A DNA stretch of 64,000 bases from positions 434,001-498,000 of the forward strand of contig CAWEXD010000010.1 in NCBI GenBank assembly GCA_963812945.1, in the 5' to 3' direction. The DNA is from DASRDR01 sp963812945 [NCBI: uncultured Candidatus Rokubacteria bacterium]. Lineage in GTDB: Bacteria; Methylomirabilota; Methylomirabilia; Rokubacteriales. Made by a program: the position numbers and the translations under genes. Below the pieces are notes generated by a model. It searched no databases. It saw nothing but the letters and a program-made list of their open reading frames with translations, and was not told the DNA's origin. Shown one piece after another: positions 53,053 to 60,907 of the stretch; the stretch's first letter is position 1, and each line of letters begins with the position of its first letter.

Positions 53053-53588
53053 CAATCCGACCCCTCCCGTTAGGATGCCCGTGAGTCTATGCGGGCGCGT
53101 GGGAGCCAGTCAACAGAACGATCGACGGGTTCCTGCGCTTCTACAACCACGACCGACCCCATCAGGGCTATCGCCTTCGCGGACAGCCCCCCGCCTCGCT
53201 CTTCTGGGGTGCGGTGCGCGCATGATCTCATCCACCACTCTGGACCGCTCACCGTGTCAACACCTTTGCAGGTCTGGACACCTTAGCGGCGCTGGCCGGA
53301 GCCCGGCGAACGACCCAGTAGAAGCAGGACGGTGCTCGTCGTCGGCGGGCAGATCCGGCTGCGCCGGCTCGATGGGTGGCGCCAAATCCCGGCACTGCTA
53401 TGCGACCACCGACGGCCAGCGGCATGACGTAGCGCGTGCTGGCGCCAGGATCGCGTTCGACGGGCCGACGCGATCCGGACCCTAGCTATGCTGCGACATC
53501 ACCCGCGCACCGGAAGGCGCGCCCCAGCATTTTCCCCATCAAGCGGGACACCACCGATCGTGGCTTGGACCGTCCTGCGCGTGGCTCT
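53053..53588. other. Intergenic region with a transposase relic
   Basis: Contains the IS481-like tail (53103-53225). The remaining bases are high GC with no other feature that I can support. Confidence 0.4.
53103..53225 (+). pseudogene. C-terminal fragment of an IS481/IS3-like DDE transposase
   Basis: The plus strand encodes EPVNRTIDGFLRFYNHDRPH then QGYRLRGQPPASLFWGAVRA and a stop. The FYNxDRPHxGYRLxGxTP block is the signature tail of rve-type (integrase core) transposases. About 40 codons remain. It shows that an insertion sequence different from the intact one at 55.2-56.6 kb once flanked the lipase. Confidence 0.8.
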
Positions 53589-55013
53589 CTAGGTCTTCTT
53601 TACGAGCATCCAATAGCCATCACCCTGTTCTGTGGTCGAGAGAACAAGCGAGAGAACAAGTTGATCGCCGAATAGTGTTTTTACGTCAGGATTTGTTACC
53701 TGCGACGCATGGAGTATTTGATCCGCGAATGCAGGACAGTGACTAAGGATCTGCACGCGTTGACCGTAGCAAAACGGCTTGTAACTCGCGATGGTATCGC
53801 CCAGTATCTTCACCGTCCAGTCGGCCTCGCCTCCCGTGGGAGCTCCCGCGGGAACGTACATGATCGGAACGGAAGCAGCCACAGCCATCGTGCTCCCGAA
53901 CAGGGGGAACGGTCCAGGTGGATCGCGATTGGGTTCGTTCGTCCTCAGTTGCGTAATCTCGCCTGCCCTTACTACATCTCCCACCGCGCCGACTACAAAC
54001 GATAGCGGCACCCTACCCTCCAGCGCCACGGTGGGAAAATTCCAGAAATTCACTTCCCCTTGCATGGTTCCAGCAGCCACGACATAGTGTCCATCCTGGT
54101 CTTTGAGGTAAAACTCATCACCATACCGGACTACGTCCCCAGTAAGGAGATTGGGGTCCGTCCGTCCCCTCATATAGCTTTGCCAGGCCTCTTGAAGCTG
54201 GGCCCGACGCGAGCCGGTCGTCAATTCGTACAGGGGCACCAATCCGCCTTGGTCAAAGTCGGCAATCGACACGTAATTGGGCACGCTGGCGGACCACTTG
54301 TCATACGTAGCCGGGACATCCTGTCCAGTCCCCGTGGCCACTTGCTGGCCCAGAGCGGGATCGCCGCCCACAACGCGAATTGTCTTATTGCTCGCGACCT
54401 GATCAAGGTCACTCTTGGCGATCGTCTCCCCGCCGCCCTTCCCGGGAGTCAGGAACGCATTGAATGCGGCGTCGGCAGTAGCCTTGAAGTCAAAATTTTG
54501 TGTGACCTCGGAAGTATCCACACAGCTTGTATAAGAAACGCGCCCGCCGAGGTAGAACGAATTGAGATAGTGGGTCCCGTACGTCTCGAAGAGTTTGCTA
54601 GGAGGCCAAGTGTCGAGAGCGCTTTTCACATCTGGGTTCAGTTGGGCGCTGTCACCAACGCTCAGGCGGTAGTACGACAGGCAATGGTGGGCCGTCGCGA
54701 ACTGATGATCGGCCTTGTTGAGTACATCGTCGTCGAAGTTGGCCTTCACTTCAGCGGAGAAGCCAGCGTAGGCGCCCCCAAGTGAGATGTTCGTCGAGAG
54801 CGATTCGAAGTATTGACTCTTATCCTCGCCAAAGGCAAACGACCCTTGGTATTCCGGTGTGCGCTGAACGTTCACGTCCTTCAAGTCCGGGAAATCAAAA
54901 TCAAACAAGCTCAACGTGCAGCTCATAGGGCTCGCGTAGAACTGCCACCCCTTATATCCCTTTCCGAGAAAGTTCTGAACACCCGCGATGACCATCTGGG
55001 GATAGTTAGTCAT
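53589..55013 (-). CDS. MACPF (membrane attack complex/perforin) domain protein
   Basis: A 474-residue protein with the MACPF signature YGTHYLNSFYLGG at residues 145-157, preceded by the strand and helix pattern of the domain (SLSTNISLGGAYAGFSAEVK, YYRLSVGD) and followed by the GGG-containing hinge (TPGKGGGETIAKSDLDQVAS). The C-terminal 220 residues look like a beta-trefoil/lectin-type binding domain (DEFYLKDQDGHYVVAAGTMQ, FNFWNFP-like). No signal peptide is seen, as in many bacterial MACPF effectors. It would assemble into pores in target membranes. GC content is visibly below the flanks and an IS element lies next door, which suggests transfer. GGAGGGCTTAG precedes the ATG. Confidence 0.87.
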   Translation of the reverse strand: MTNYPQMVIAGVQNFLGKGYKGWQFYASPMSCTLSLFDFDFPDLKDVNVQRTPEYQGSFAFGEDKSQYFESLSTNISLGGAYAGFSAEVKANFDDDVLNKADHQFATAHHCLSYYRLSVGDSAQLNPDVKSALDTWPPSKLFETYGTHYLNSFYLGGRVSYTSCVDTSEVTQNFDFKATADAAFNAFLTPGKGGGETIAKSDLDQVASNKTIRVVGGDPALGQQVATGTGQDVPATYDKWSASVPNYVSIADFDQGGLVPLYELTTGSRRAQLQEAWQSYMRGRTDPNLLTGDVVRYGDEFYLKDQDGHYVVAAGTMQGEVNFWNFPTVALEGRVPLSFVVGAVGDVVRAGEITQLRTNEPNRDPPGPFPLFGSTMAVAASVPIMYVPAGAPTGGEADWTVKILGDTIASYKPFCYGQRVQILSHCPAFADQILHASQVTNPDVKTLFGDQLVLSLVLSTTEQGDGYWMLVKKT

Positions 55014-55149
55014 CTAAGCCCTCCACGAGCTGTTACGGTCAGTACGCCTCTAGCGGCAGCCGTCGCGGACGCCACGGGGTGAGGCCACGGGAACTGGCTG
55101 GTCGAGACTCTAGGACCGGTCGCGACACCTGTCAATCCCGCGCATCGAA

Positions 55150-56646
55150 TCAAAATTTCGGTTACCGAACGGAGGGGTCTCCATCAAAAGTCACGGTTAC
55201 CAATCCCAGCCAGGAGGTGACCGTGACCCGAGCCAGTCTGCGGGAGTACGCCGCCGTGCAGCGGGAGCGCTACCTGCGCGCCCCGCGGGCGGAGAAGCAC
55301 CGGCTGCTGAACGAGGTGGTCGCGGTCTCGGGCCTCCACCGCAAGGCGGCCATCCGGCTGCTCCGGCGCGCCCCACACCTGGGGGCCTCGCGCCTGCGCG
55401 CCGGCCGGCCGCGCCTCTACGGCCCCGCGGTCGCCGCGGCGGCCCAGCTCCTCTCCGAGGCCACGGGCCACATCGGCCCTCACCGGTGGCATCCCTTTCT
55501 CCCCGAACTGCTCGATCGGCTGACTCGGAGTGGCGACGTGGGGGTCACCCCCGATGTCGACAAGCACCTGCGCCAAGTCAGCCCCGCCACCCTCGCCCGC
55601 CTCTTGGCGCCTTTTCGGCGCACCCTGCCGCACCGGGGCCTCACGACGACCCGCCCCGGCGCCTGGCTCAAGCACCAGATCCCCGTCCGCACCTTCGCCG
55701 AGTGGACCGACGCCCAGCCCGGCTTCCTCGAACTGGACCTGGTCGCCCACTGCGGCCCCACCACCACGGGCTTCTACCTCTACACCCTCTGCGCCGTCGA
55801 TGTCGCGACCACGTGGGTCGACCTCCAAGCCGTCTGGGGCAAGGGCCAGAAACGGGTCGGCACCGCCATCCATCACGTCCGCCAGCGCCTGCCTATGCCC
55901 CTGCGCGGCCTGGACAGCGACAACGGCTCCGAGTTCATCAACCACGACCTGTATGCCTGGTGCCAGCGCGAGAGCATCACCTTCACCCGCAGCCGCCCGT
56001 ATCAGAAGAACGACGGTGCCCACGTCGAGCAGAAGAACGGCGCCATCGTCCGCCCGCTCATCGGCTATGATCGCTACGCCTCCAAGGCCGCCTATGCCCA
56101 GCTCGCTCGCGTGTATGATCTCGCGCGCCTGCACATCAACTTCTTCCAACCGGTCCAGCAGCTCGTGCGCAAGGAGCGCCGCGGCCCGCGCGTGCATCGC
56201 GTGTACGATCGCGCCCGCACCCCGTATCAGCGTCTCGGGGCGACGGGCGTACTCCCCGCCCGTCGGCGGCAGGAGCTCGAGGCGGTGTATCAGCGCCTGA
56301 ACCCGCTGCATCTCCGCCGTCAGCTCGAGACCGCCCTGGAGCGCCTCTGGACCTTGGCGGTCCCGCCCGGGTCGTCCTCACCGGCACCCCGGGAAAACGC
56401 CCAGGGAGGGGGATAGCCGATATGGCCTCGCGCCCAACTCGCGCGCCTACGGGCTCCCAGCGGCCCGCGCGCCTCACCCCGAACCTTGCGAGCGGCCCCG
56501 GCGCGCTCCGGGCGCGCGGCCCGCTCCGCCCGCCGTCACCCGCACGGCCTCACGCTCGCCCCTCACGAGGCCGTGCCGCCGCCTCGCGGCCCCGAGTAAC
56601 CCTGACTTCTGATCTGACAGGTCTCGGAGGGTAACCCTGACTTATG
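55150..56646 (+). mobile_element. Insertion sequence with a DDE (rve) transposase and doubled terminal repeats
   Basis: The element spans the transposase gene and bears imperfect inverted ends. Each end has the 14-base word AAGTCA(C/G)GGTTACC or a close variant twice. Left: AAAATTTCGGTTACCG and AAAGTCACGGTTACC about 35 bp apart. Right (reverse complement): ATAAGTCAGGGTTACC and AGAAGTCAGGGTTACTC about 35 bp apart. GATCAGAAGTCA versus CATCAAAAGTCA also match. The doubled words are probably transposase-binding sites. A target duplication was not identified. Confidence 0.75.
55223..56416 (+). CDS. DDE integrase-core transposase
   Basis: A 397-residue transposase. The GTG start at 55223 follows the perfect ribosome site AGGAGGTGACC. 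An N-terminal helix-turn-helix region (YLRAPRAEKHRLLNEVVAVS GLHRKAAIRLLRRAP) binds the ends. The rve catalytic core has the three acidic residues: Asp in FLELDLVAHCGPTTTG (near 195), Asp in RGLDSDNGSEFINHDL (near 238) and Glu in HVEQKNGAIVRPLIGYDRY (near 275). It moves the element by a cut-and-paste or copy reaction. Reading frame intact; an in-frame GTG far upstream at 55079 is rejected. Confidence 0.9.
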   Translation: MTRASLREYAAVQRERYLRAPRAEKHRLLNEVVAVSGLHRKAAIRLLRRAPHLGASRLRAGRPRLYGPAVAAAAQLLSEATGHIGPHRWHPFLPELLDRLTRSGDVGVTPDVDKHLRQVSPATLARLLAPFRRTLPHRGLTTTRPGAWLKHQIPVRTFAEWTDAQPGFLELDLVAHCGPTTTGFYLYTLCAVDVATTWVDLQAVWGKGQKRVGTAIHHVRQRLPMPLRGLDSDNGSEFINHDLYAWCQRESITFTRSRPYQKNDGAHVEQKNGAIVRPLIGYDRYASKAAYAQLARVYDLARLHINFFQPVQQLVRKERRGPRVHRVYDRARTPYQRLGATGVLPARRRQELEAVYQRLNPLHLRRQLETALERLWTLAVPPGSSSPAPRENAQGGG

Positions 56647-56846
56647 AGTGACCGCGTTCCCGCACAAGTTGCCCCCCTGACCCCGGCATCGGACAGTAGC
56701 GCGGGGCTAGGGTCTGAGCCGGAACGGCCGGCAACCCACCCGGCCGACCCGGCGCAGGATCTAGGATCGCGAGAGAGCGGTCAGGAGTGCTTGAAGGCGA
56801 TCGCACTATACCTCTGTCTGTCCGATCGTGGCGCCAGCGGGCTCCG

Positions 56847-56995
56847 TCAGTGGATCACTTCATCCGCCCGCGCGAGCACGCAGGCCGCCCGCCTCGGTCT
56901 GGCTCCGGAACGTGGAAGACCATGGGGAGCCGATGCTTCAGCGCCAGATCCTGGCGGATCTGGCGGTGCTCCTCCAGGTGGGCGGCGTCGAACAC
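56847..56995 (-). pseudogene. Deletion relic of an ABC_sub_bind solute-binding protein
   Basis: On the minus strand one frame gives HRQIRQDLALKHRLPMVFHV PEP, equal to the LAxKHRLP-M segment before the hinge of these proteins. A few bases later another frame gives VLARADEVIH and a stop, the invariant C-terminus of the tandem binding proteins at 48.0-51.0 kb. About 80 residues between are deleted. The terminal DNA GATCACTTCATCCGCCCGCG CGAGCAC matches the ends of those genes. Confidence 0.7.
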
Positions 56996-57164
56996 CTACG
57001 CCCGATGGCTCCCGATGGGCAACAAGGCGGCGATCGACGGACTGGACGACAAGGGGACCACCCGGAGGGTCAGGGACCAGGGCCACAGTCCCGAGGTCGG
57101 ACCCTAGTCCGGGGCGCCCGACTCCCCGATCTCAGAGCGGTCGGCGAGGGGTGCTCCCGCCCGA

Positions 57165-57412
57165 GTGGTAGCAAAGTGGTAGCAGAAACAGGATCAGGGG
57201 GTGCCGGGTGCCCGGCATCCCCCTGATTTGAATGGTGAGCCGTGAAGGAATCGAACCTTCAACCTACTGATTAAGAGGTGGTTCCCGGGACCGAACTCCT
57301 ACGCACTCAGGAGATCTAAGGCCACGAATCTTCTGCGCGCCGCGTGATGGATGTTCGCCTGCGTGTGGTGGAGTTCGGTGGAGTTTGGCACTGGCATGTC
57401 ACCGGAGATTCG
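57165..57412 (-). repeat. tRNA-Lys-half repeat family, copy M (complete, second hairpin type)
   Basis: GTGGTAGCAAAGTGGTAGCA doublet; hairpin ATCAGGGGGTGCCGG-GTGC-CCGGCATCCCCCTGAT; GGTGAGCCGTGAAGGAATCG; CTGATTAAGAGG; CGAACTCCTACGCACTCAGG; CGAATCTTCTGCGCG; GATGTTCGCCTGCGTGTGGT; GAGTTCGGTGGAGTTTGGCA; CATGTCACCGGAGATTCG. Very similar to copy L (90% or more by eye) across the left arm and hairpin. Confidence 0.9.
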
Positions 57413-57570
57413 TTACCAGCCAGACCTTGGACATGAAGTCCTCCGTTTTGGTATGTGCCCAAGGCTGGCGCCACTCGGGTCACACCGCCAGCCCACGGTG
57501 CTCGAGTTGTGAACGACGACACAGATCGACCGCGGCATCCTACGGATGGACCCATTCAGGTCGTCCAAAC

Positions 57571-58554
57571 CTACATTCGTCGTGCGGTCTTCTTCCTTGG
57601 CCGAGTGGGGTGCGGCCCGCTTGCGCCTTCGACTCCCTGCTCTCGACGATACTGCCCCGGGGAGATCCCCATGACCCGTCGGAATACCTTGCCGAAGGCA
57701 CTGTCGGATTCGTATCCGACCGCGGCGGCAATCGCGGCGAGCTTCACCGCACGGCTCTCCCGCATCATGCTCGCGGCCCGCACCATCCGCCACTGCGTGA
57801 GGTGCTCAAGGGGCGTCTCCCCGACGAGCGCCCGGAATCGCGCGGCGAACGCCGAGCGAGACATCGACACCCTGCGCGCCAGGGTCGGCACGGTCCACCC
57901 GTGTCCGGGCTGGAGATGCATGAGTCGCAAGACCTCGCCGATCTGCGCGTCGCCGAGCGCCCGAAGCCAGCTCGGGCTCCCGTTCAACACCGACGACTGG
58001 ATGCGGCTACGCATGGCTTGAACGAAAAGGACCTCGGCCAGCCGGTCCACGATCGCGACGGATCCGGGCAGGTCCTGCACGGTCTCGGCCGCGATGAACT
58101 GCAACGTGGACTGGAACCACGGCGTCGAGTGCGGCCCGGAGGCGGGCAGATGGATGATCGGTGGGAGGTGCTTGACGAGAAGGTCGCTCTCCGGTGACGC
58201 GAACGTGAAGCACCCGGCGACGACCGACGTCAAGGCGCCGGGACCCCCGTACCGGATGAGCCGCGACTGTTGAAAGGCCCCGGGCGTCGTTACCTCCTGC
58301 ACGGAGCGGACACGGATCCCGGGGTTGTTTCGGAGTGAATAGGTTCGGGGGGCCGGCAGGAAGACGAAGTCACCGCCGACTAGCGGGGTGAGCGGGAGCT
58401 CGTCCACCCCGAGCACGCAGGCGCCGCGGGTGACGATCAGGCAGATGCCTTTGCCGGCGGGGAACTCGAGGCCGAACGGCGCGGTCAGCTCCATCCGGCC
58501 GTAGAGGTGACCCTGCGTCCGGAGCACCGCCATGATCTCAGCGAGAACGTCCAT
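57571..58554 (-). CDS. AraC family transcriptional regulator with cupin domain
   Basis: A 327-residue regulator. Residues 15-190 form a cupin-type (Cupin_6) effector domain (GRMELTAPFGLEFPAGKGIC, GDFVFLPAPRTYSLRNNPG). Residues 205-305 contain the two helix-turn-helix units of AraC (LRLMHLQPGHGWTVPTLARR VSMSRSAFAARFRALVG and AAIAAAVGYESDSAFGKVFR RVMG). It is divergent from the NTF2-SDR pair, 196 bp away, and probably regulates that operon. The last 20 residues are a basic tail. Confidence 0.92.
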   Translation of the reverse strand: MDVLAEIMAVLRTQGHLYGRMELTAPFGLEFPAGKGICLIVTRGACVLGVDELPLTPLVGGDFVFLPAPRTYSLRNNPGIRVRSVQEVTTPGAFQQSRLIRYGGPGALTSVVAGCFTFASPESDLLVKHLPPIIHLPASGPHSTPWFQSTLQFIAAETVQDLPGSVAIVDRLAEVLFVQAMRSRIQSSVLNGSPSWLRALGDAQIGEVLRLMHLQPGHGWTVPTLARRVSMSRSAFAARFRALVGETPLEHLTQWRMVRAASMMRESRAVKLAAIAAAVGYESDSAFGKVFRRVMGISPGQYRREQGVEGASGPHPTRPRKKTARRM

Positions 58555-58750
58555 CTTTCACCTGTCGATCTGGCGTATCGGACCAATAATAGCGCCTTCC
58601 AGACATGAATCGTCCATCACGCGTGGCGTAATCTGCCATCGACGCGGAGCAGCATAGACCGCGACACGCGCGAGGTCCATCCTTCGCCGGCAGGCGACGG
58701 GGCGGCCGAGCCGACGGTCGGCGAAGCGTCCCGACAACCAGGAGGTCCGG

Positions 58751-59080
58751 ATGTCCATGCATCTGCCACGGCCGATCCAGATCTATTTCTCACCAGACAC
58801 GGCCCACGAGACGGACGCCCTTGCCACATGCTTTGCCGTGGACGCCACGGTCCGGGATGAAGGCCGTACGTTCGAGGGTCTGGCTGCCATCACGGCGTGG
58901 AGGACCGAGACAAAGAAGCAATATCGCTACACGGTCGAGCCGGTCGAGGCGGTTCGGCGGGACGGCCAGACCGTCGTCACGGCGAGAGTCTCCGGCGACT
59001 TCCCCGGCAGCCCGGTCACTCTGACGTTCATCTTCAGGCTCAAGCGCGACCACATCACGTCGCTGGAGATCCGGCCATGA
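58751..59080 (+). CDS. NTF2/SnoaL-like protein
   Basis: A 109-residue protein with the SnoaL-like fold: [41 protein letters not shown] is the first helix and strand of the family, and [20 protein letters not shown] the central strands. It is a small dimeric cytoplasmic enzyme or ligand-binding protein of unknown substrate. ATG follows CCAGGAGGTCCGG. It overlaps the downstream SDR gene by 4 nt (ATGA), so the two are an operon. Confidence 0.87.
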   Translation: MSMHLPRPIQIYFSPDTAHETDALATCFAVDATVRDEGRTFEGLAAITAWRTETKKQYRYTVEPVEAVRRDGQTVVTARVSGDFPGSPVTLTFIFRLKRDHITSLEIRP

Positions 59081-59858
59081 GCGACCATCTCGAGCTGGAT
59101 GGCCGCCGCGCGCTGGTGACTGGCGGCACCCAGGGGATCGGCCACGCGGTGGCGACGCGGCTGCGCGAGGCCGGGGCGACGGTGCTCACGACCGCCCGCG
59201 CCCGGCACGATGACTCGTCCCCGGAAGATCGGTTCGTGGCGGCGGACCTGAGCACCGCCGACGGCTGCGCCACCGTCGCGGACGTTGTCCGGGAGCGCCT
59301 CGGCGGCATCGACATCATCGTCCATGTCGTTGGCGGCTCTTCGGCGCCTGGAGGCGGATTCGCGGTCCTGAACGATGCCGAGTGGCAGCGCGCGCTCGAT
59401 CTCAACCTCTTTCCGGCGGTCCGGCTCGACCGCGCACTCCTGCCGGCGATGGTGCGCCAGGGCGCGGGCGTCATCGTCCACGTCACGTCGATTCAGCGGC
59501 AGCTGCCGCTGCCCGACGCCACCCTGGCCTATGCCGCGGCGAAGGCGGCGCTCGCCAACTACAGCAAGGGCCTGTCAAAGGAGGTGGCCGCGAAAGGCAT
59601 CCGCGTGGTCCGCGTCTCCCCGGGCTGGGTGGAGACCGACGCGGCCGTTGGCCTGGTCAAGAAGTTGGCGGCGAGCCGGGGGACGGACTACGAGGGGGCC
59701 CGTCAGGCGCTGATGGCGCCCTCGGCGGGATCCCGATCGGGCGGCCGGCAAAGCCGCGGGAGGTCGCGGATCTCATCGCTTTCCTCGTGTCTCCCCGCGC
59801 CGCCGCGATCACCGGCACGGAGTACGTGATCGACGGGGGGACAGTACCGACCGCATGA
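59077..59858 (+). pseudogene. Short-chain dehydrogenase/reductase, frameshifted near the C-terminus
   Basis: An SDR gene of about 260 codons. The first frame gives the NAD(P) site VTGGTQGIG (near 15), [29 protein letters not shown] (the catalytic Ser, Tyr-x3-Lys) and [13 protein letters not shown]. After RQALM (near 59716) the conserved sequence continues only in another frame: [46 protein letters not shown] to the stop at 59858. ATGGCGCCCTC instead of the expected ATGGACGCCCTC implies loss of one A. Either a sequencing error or a recent inactivation; without it the protein would be intact. It would act with the NTF2-like partner. Confidence 0.85.
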
Positions 59859-59883
59859 CGGTGCCGGCCTGAGATGAGGAAAC

Positions 59884-59909
59884 ACGAATCGGGGGGCGTC
59901 GCCGCCCCA
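59884..59909 (-). repeat. tRNA-Lys-half repeat family, copy N (hairpin remnant only)
   Basis: CACGAATCGGGGGGCGTCGC CGCCCC matches the hairpin of copies H, J and K and then stops abruptly before the second stem arm is complete. No tRNA-like or outer half follows. Confidence 0.6.
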
Positions 59910-60220
59910 TGAAGGGAGACAAGAGCTCGCACGGTTCCCCCTTCGCGGCCTCGTTCCCGGTCCGAAGCATCGAGGACGTCCGCCGCCTCGAGCAGACCCC
60001 CTCGAGCAGGCCGTCACGGTGTGCGTGACGTGAGGGCACCAAGGCCTCCGGGGGCGGGTGGCCCGAGGCGCTCGGGCCGGCTGGGGTGACCACGGGCTGA
60101 GCGGGGGGTCCGACCTTCGTGATGGTGTCGAACATCCTGGAGGTTGGGCGCGTCGCGACACACCCCGCGCATGGCGTCGCTCGCTTGACTTGCCCCGACC
60201 CGCTCTCTATCGTGGGGCCC

Positions 60221-60754
60221 ATGTGGGACCCGGGAAGGTGGGCCGGCGTCCGACGCCTCCTGTTCGGCTGGGCCGTCCTCCTCCTCATCCTGCTTGGGAG
60301 GGTGACCTCCGCGGTCGCCGACCACCCGGCGGGGAAGCCAGCGAGCCCGGGTGCTCTCGACACGGCCGCGCCGGGGACGCTCCTGGGCCTCCTGGATTCG
60401 GCGCTCTCGGTCCAGTGGGGATGGGCGCTCCTCGCGATGGGCCTCACCATCGCGGCCGCGTGCGCGCTGCGCCCCCCGCGGCGGCTCGCGGGCGCCCTGA
60501 CACTTCTGGTCGCCGTCTTCGCCTGCGAGACGGCTCTGCACTCCGCGCATCACGTGAACGAGCCGACGCAGGCCGAGCGATGTCCGGTGTCCGCGGCCTC
60601 GCTCCATGTCGCCGGGCTGGAGGCCGGGCTGGCGACGCCGGAGCTGCCGCTCCCGATGCCGATCTCCCACCGTCTCCAGGCCCGCGACGCCCCGCGGCCC
60701 GCGTGGGTGCTGGACGCGTCGTCGGCTCGCGCGCCGCCCGCCCTCCTCGCATAG
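60221..60754 (+). CDS. Membrane protein of unknown function at head of copper cluster
   Basis: About 177 residues, from the ATG at 60221: MWDPGRWAGVRRLLFGWAVL LLIL, a first membrane helix. A linker with an AVADHPAG motif follows, then two further helices around WALLAMGLTIAAACALRPP and LTLLVAVFACETALHSAHHV NEP. ALHSAHH is a His cluster, and a Cys follows in QAERCPVSAASLH. The potential metal ligands and the position just before a Sco gene suggest involvement in copper handling, but the family is not recognised. Upstream ATGs at 60119 and later exist; the leader there is poor. Confidence 0.5.
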   Translation: MWDPGRWAGVRRLLFGWAVLLLILLGRVTSAVADHPAGKPASPGALDTAAPGTLLGLLDSALSVQWGWALLAMGLTIAAACALRPPRRLAGALTLLVAVFACETALHSAHHVNEPTQAERCPVSAASLHVAGLEAGLATPELPLPMPISHRLQARDAPRPAWVLDASSARAPPALLA

Positions 60755-60907
60755 TCTCCTCGCGCTCTTCTCACTGACGCGCGCGGTCCTCTGATCCACG
60801 GCGGTGGCCGTGGCGCCGAGCCCTCCGCGGCGCGTCGCAGTCCCCGCGGTCCGATGCGGGCGATCCGCCCTCGGCCACCGCGAGGCGTCATCGGCGAGGA
60901 ATGTGCC

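Larger units (their letters stand above)
56417..57570. other. Gene-free region right of the insertion sequence
   Basis: Contains the right end of the IS (to 56646), the relic of a solute-binding-protein gene (56847-56995) and repeat copy M (57165-57412). No intact gene is seen. Confidence 0.45.

Noticed and set aside
5301-57412. Recurring short frames with peptides such as SVTCQCQTPPNS and LKVRFLHGSP inside many open frames
   Set aside because: They are translations of the repeat family itself, with no ribosome site, and break where repeat copies break. They explain several tempting frames but are not a protein family.
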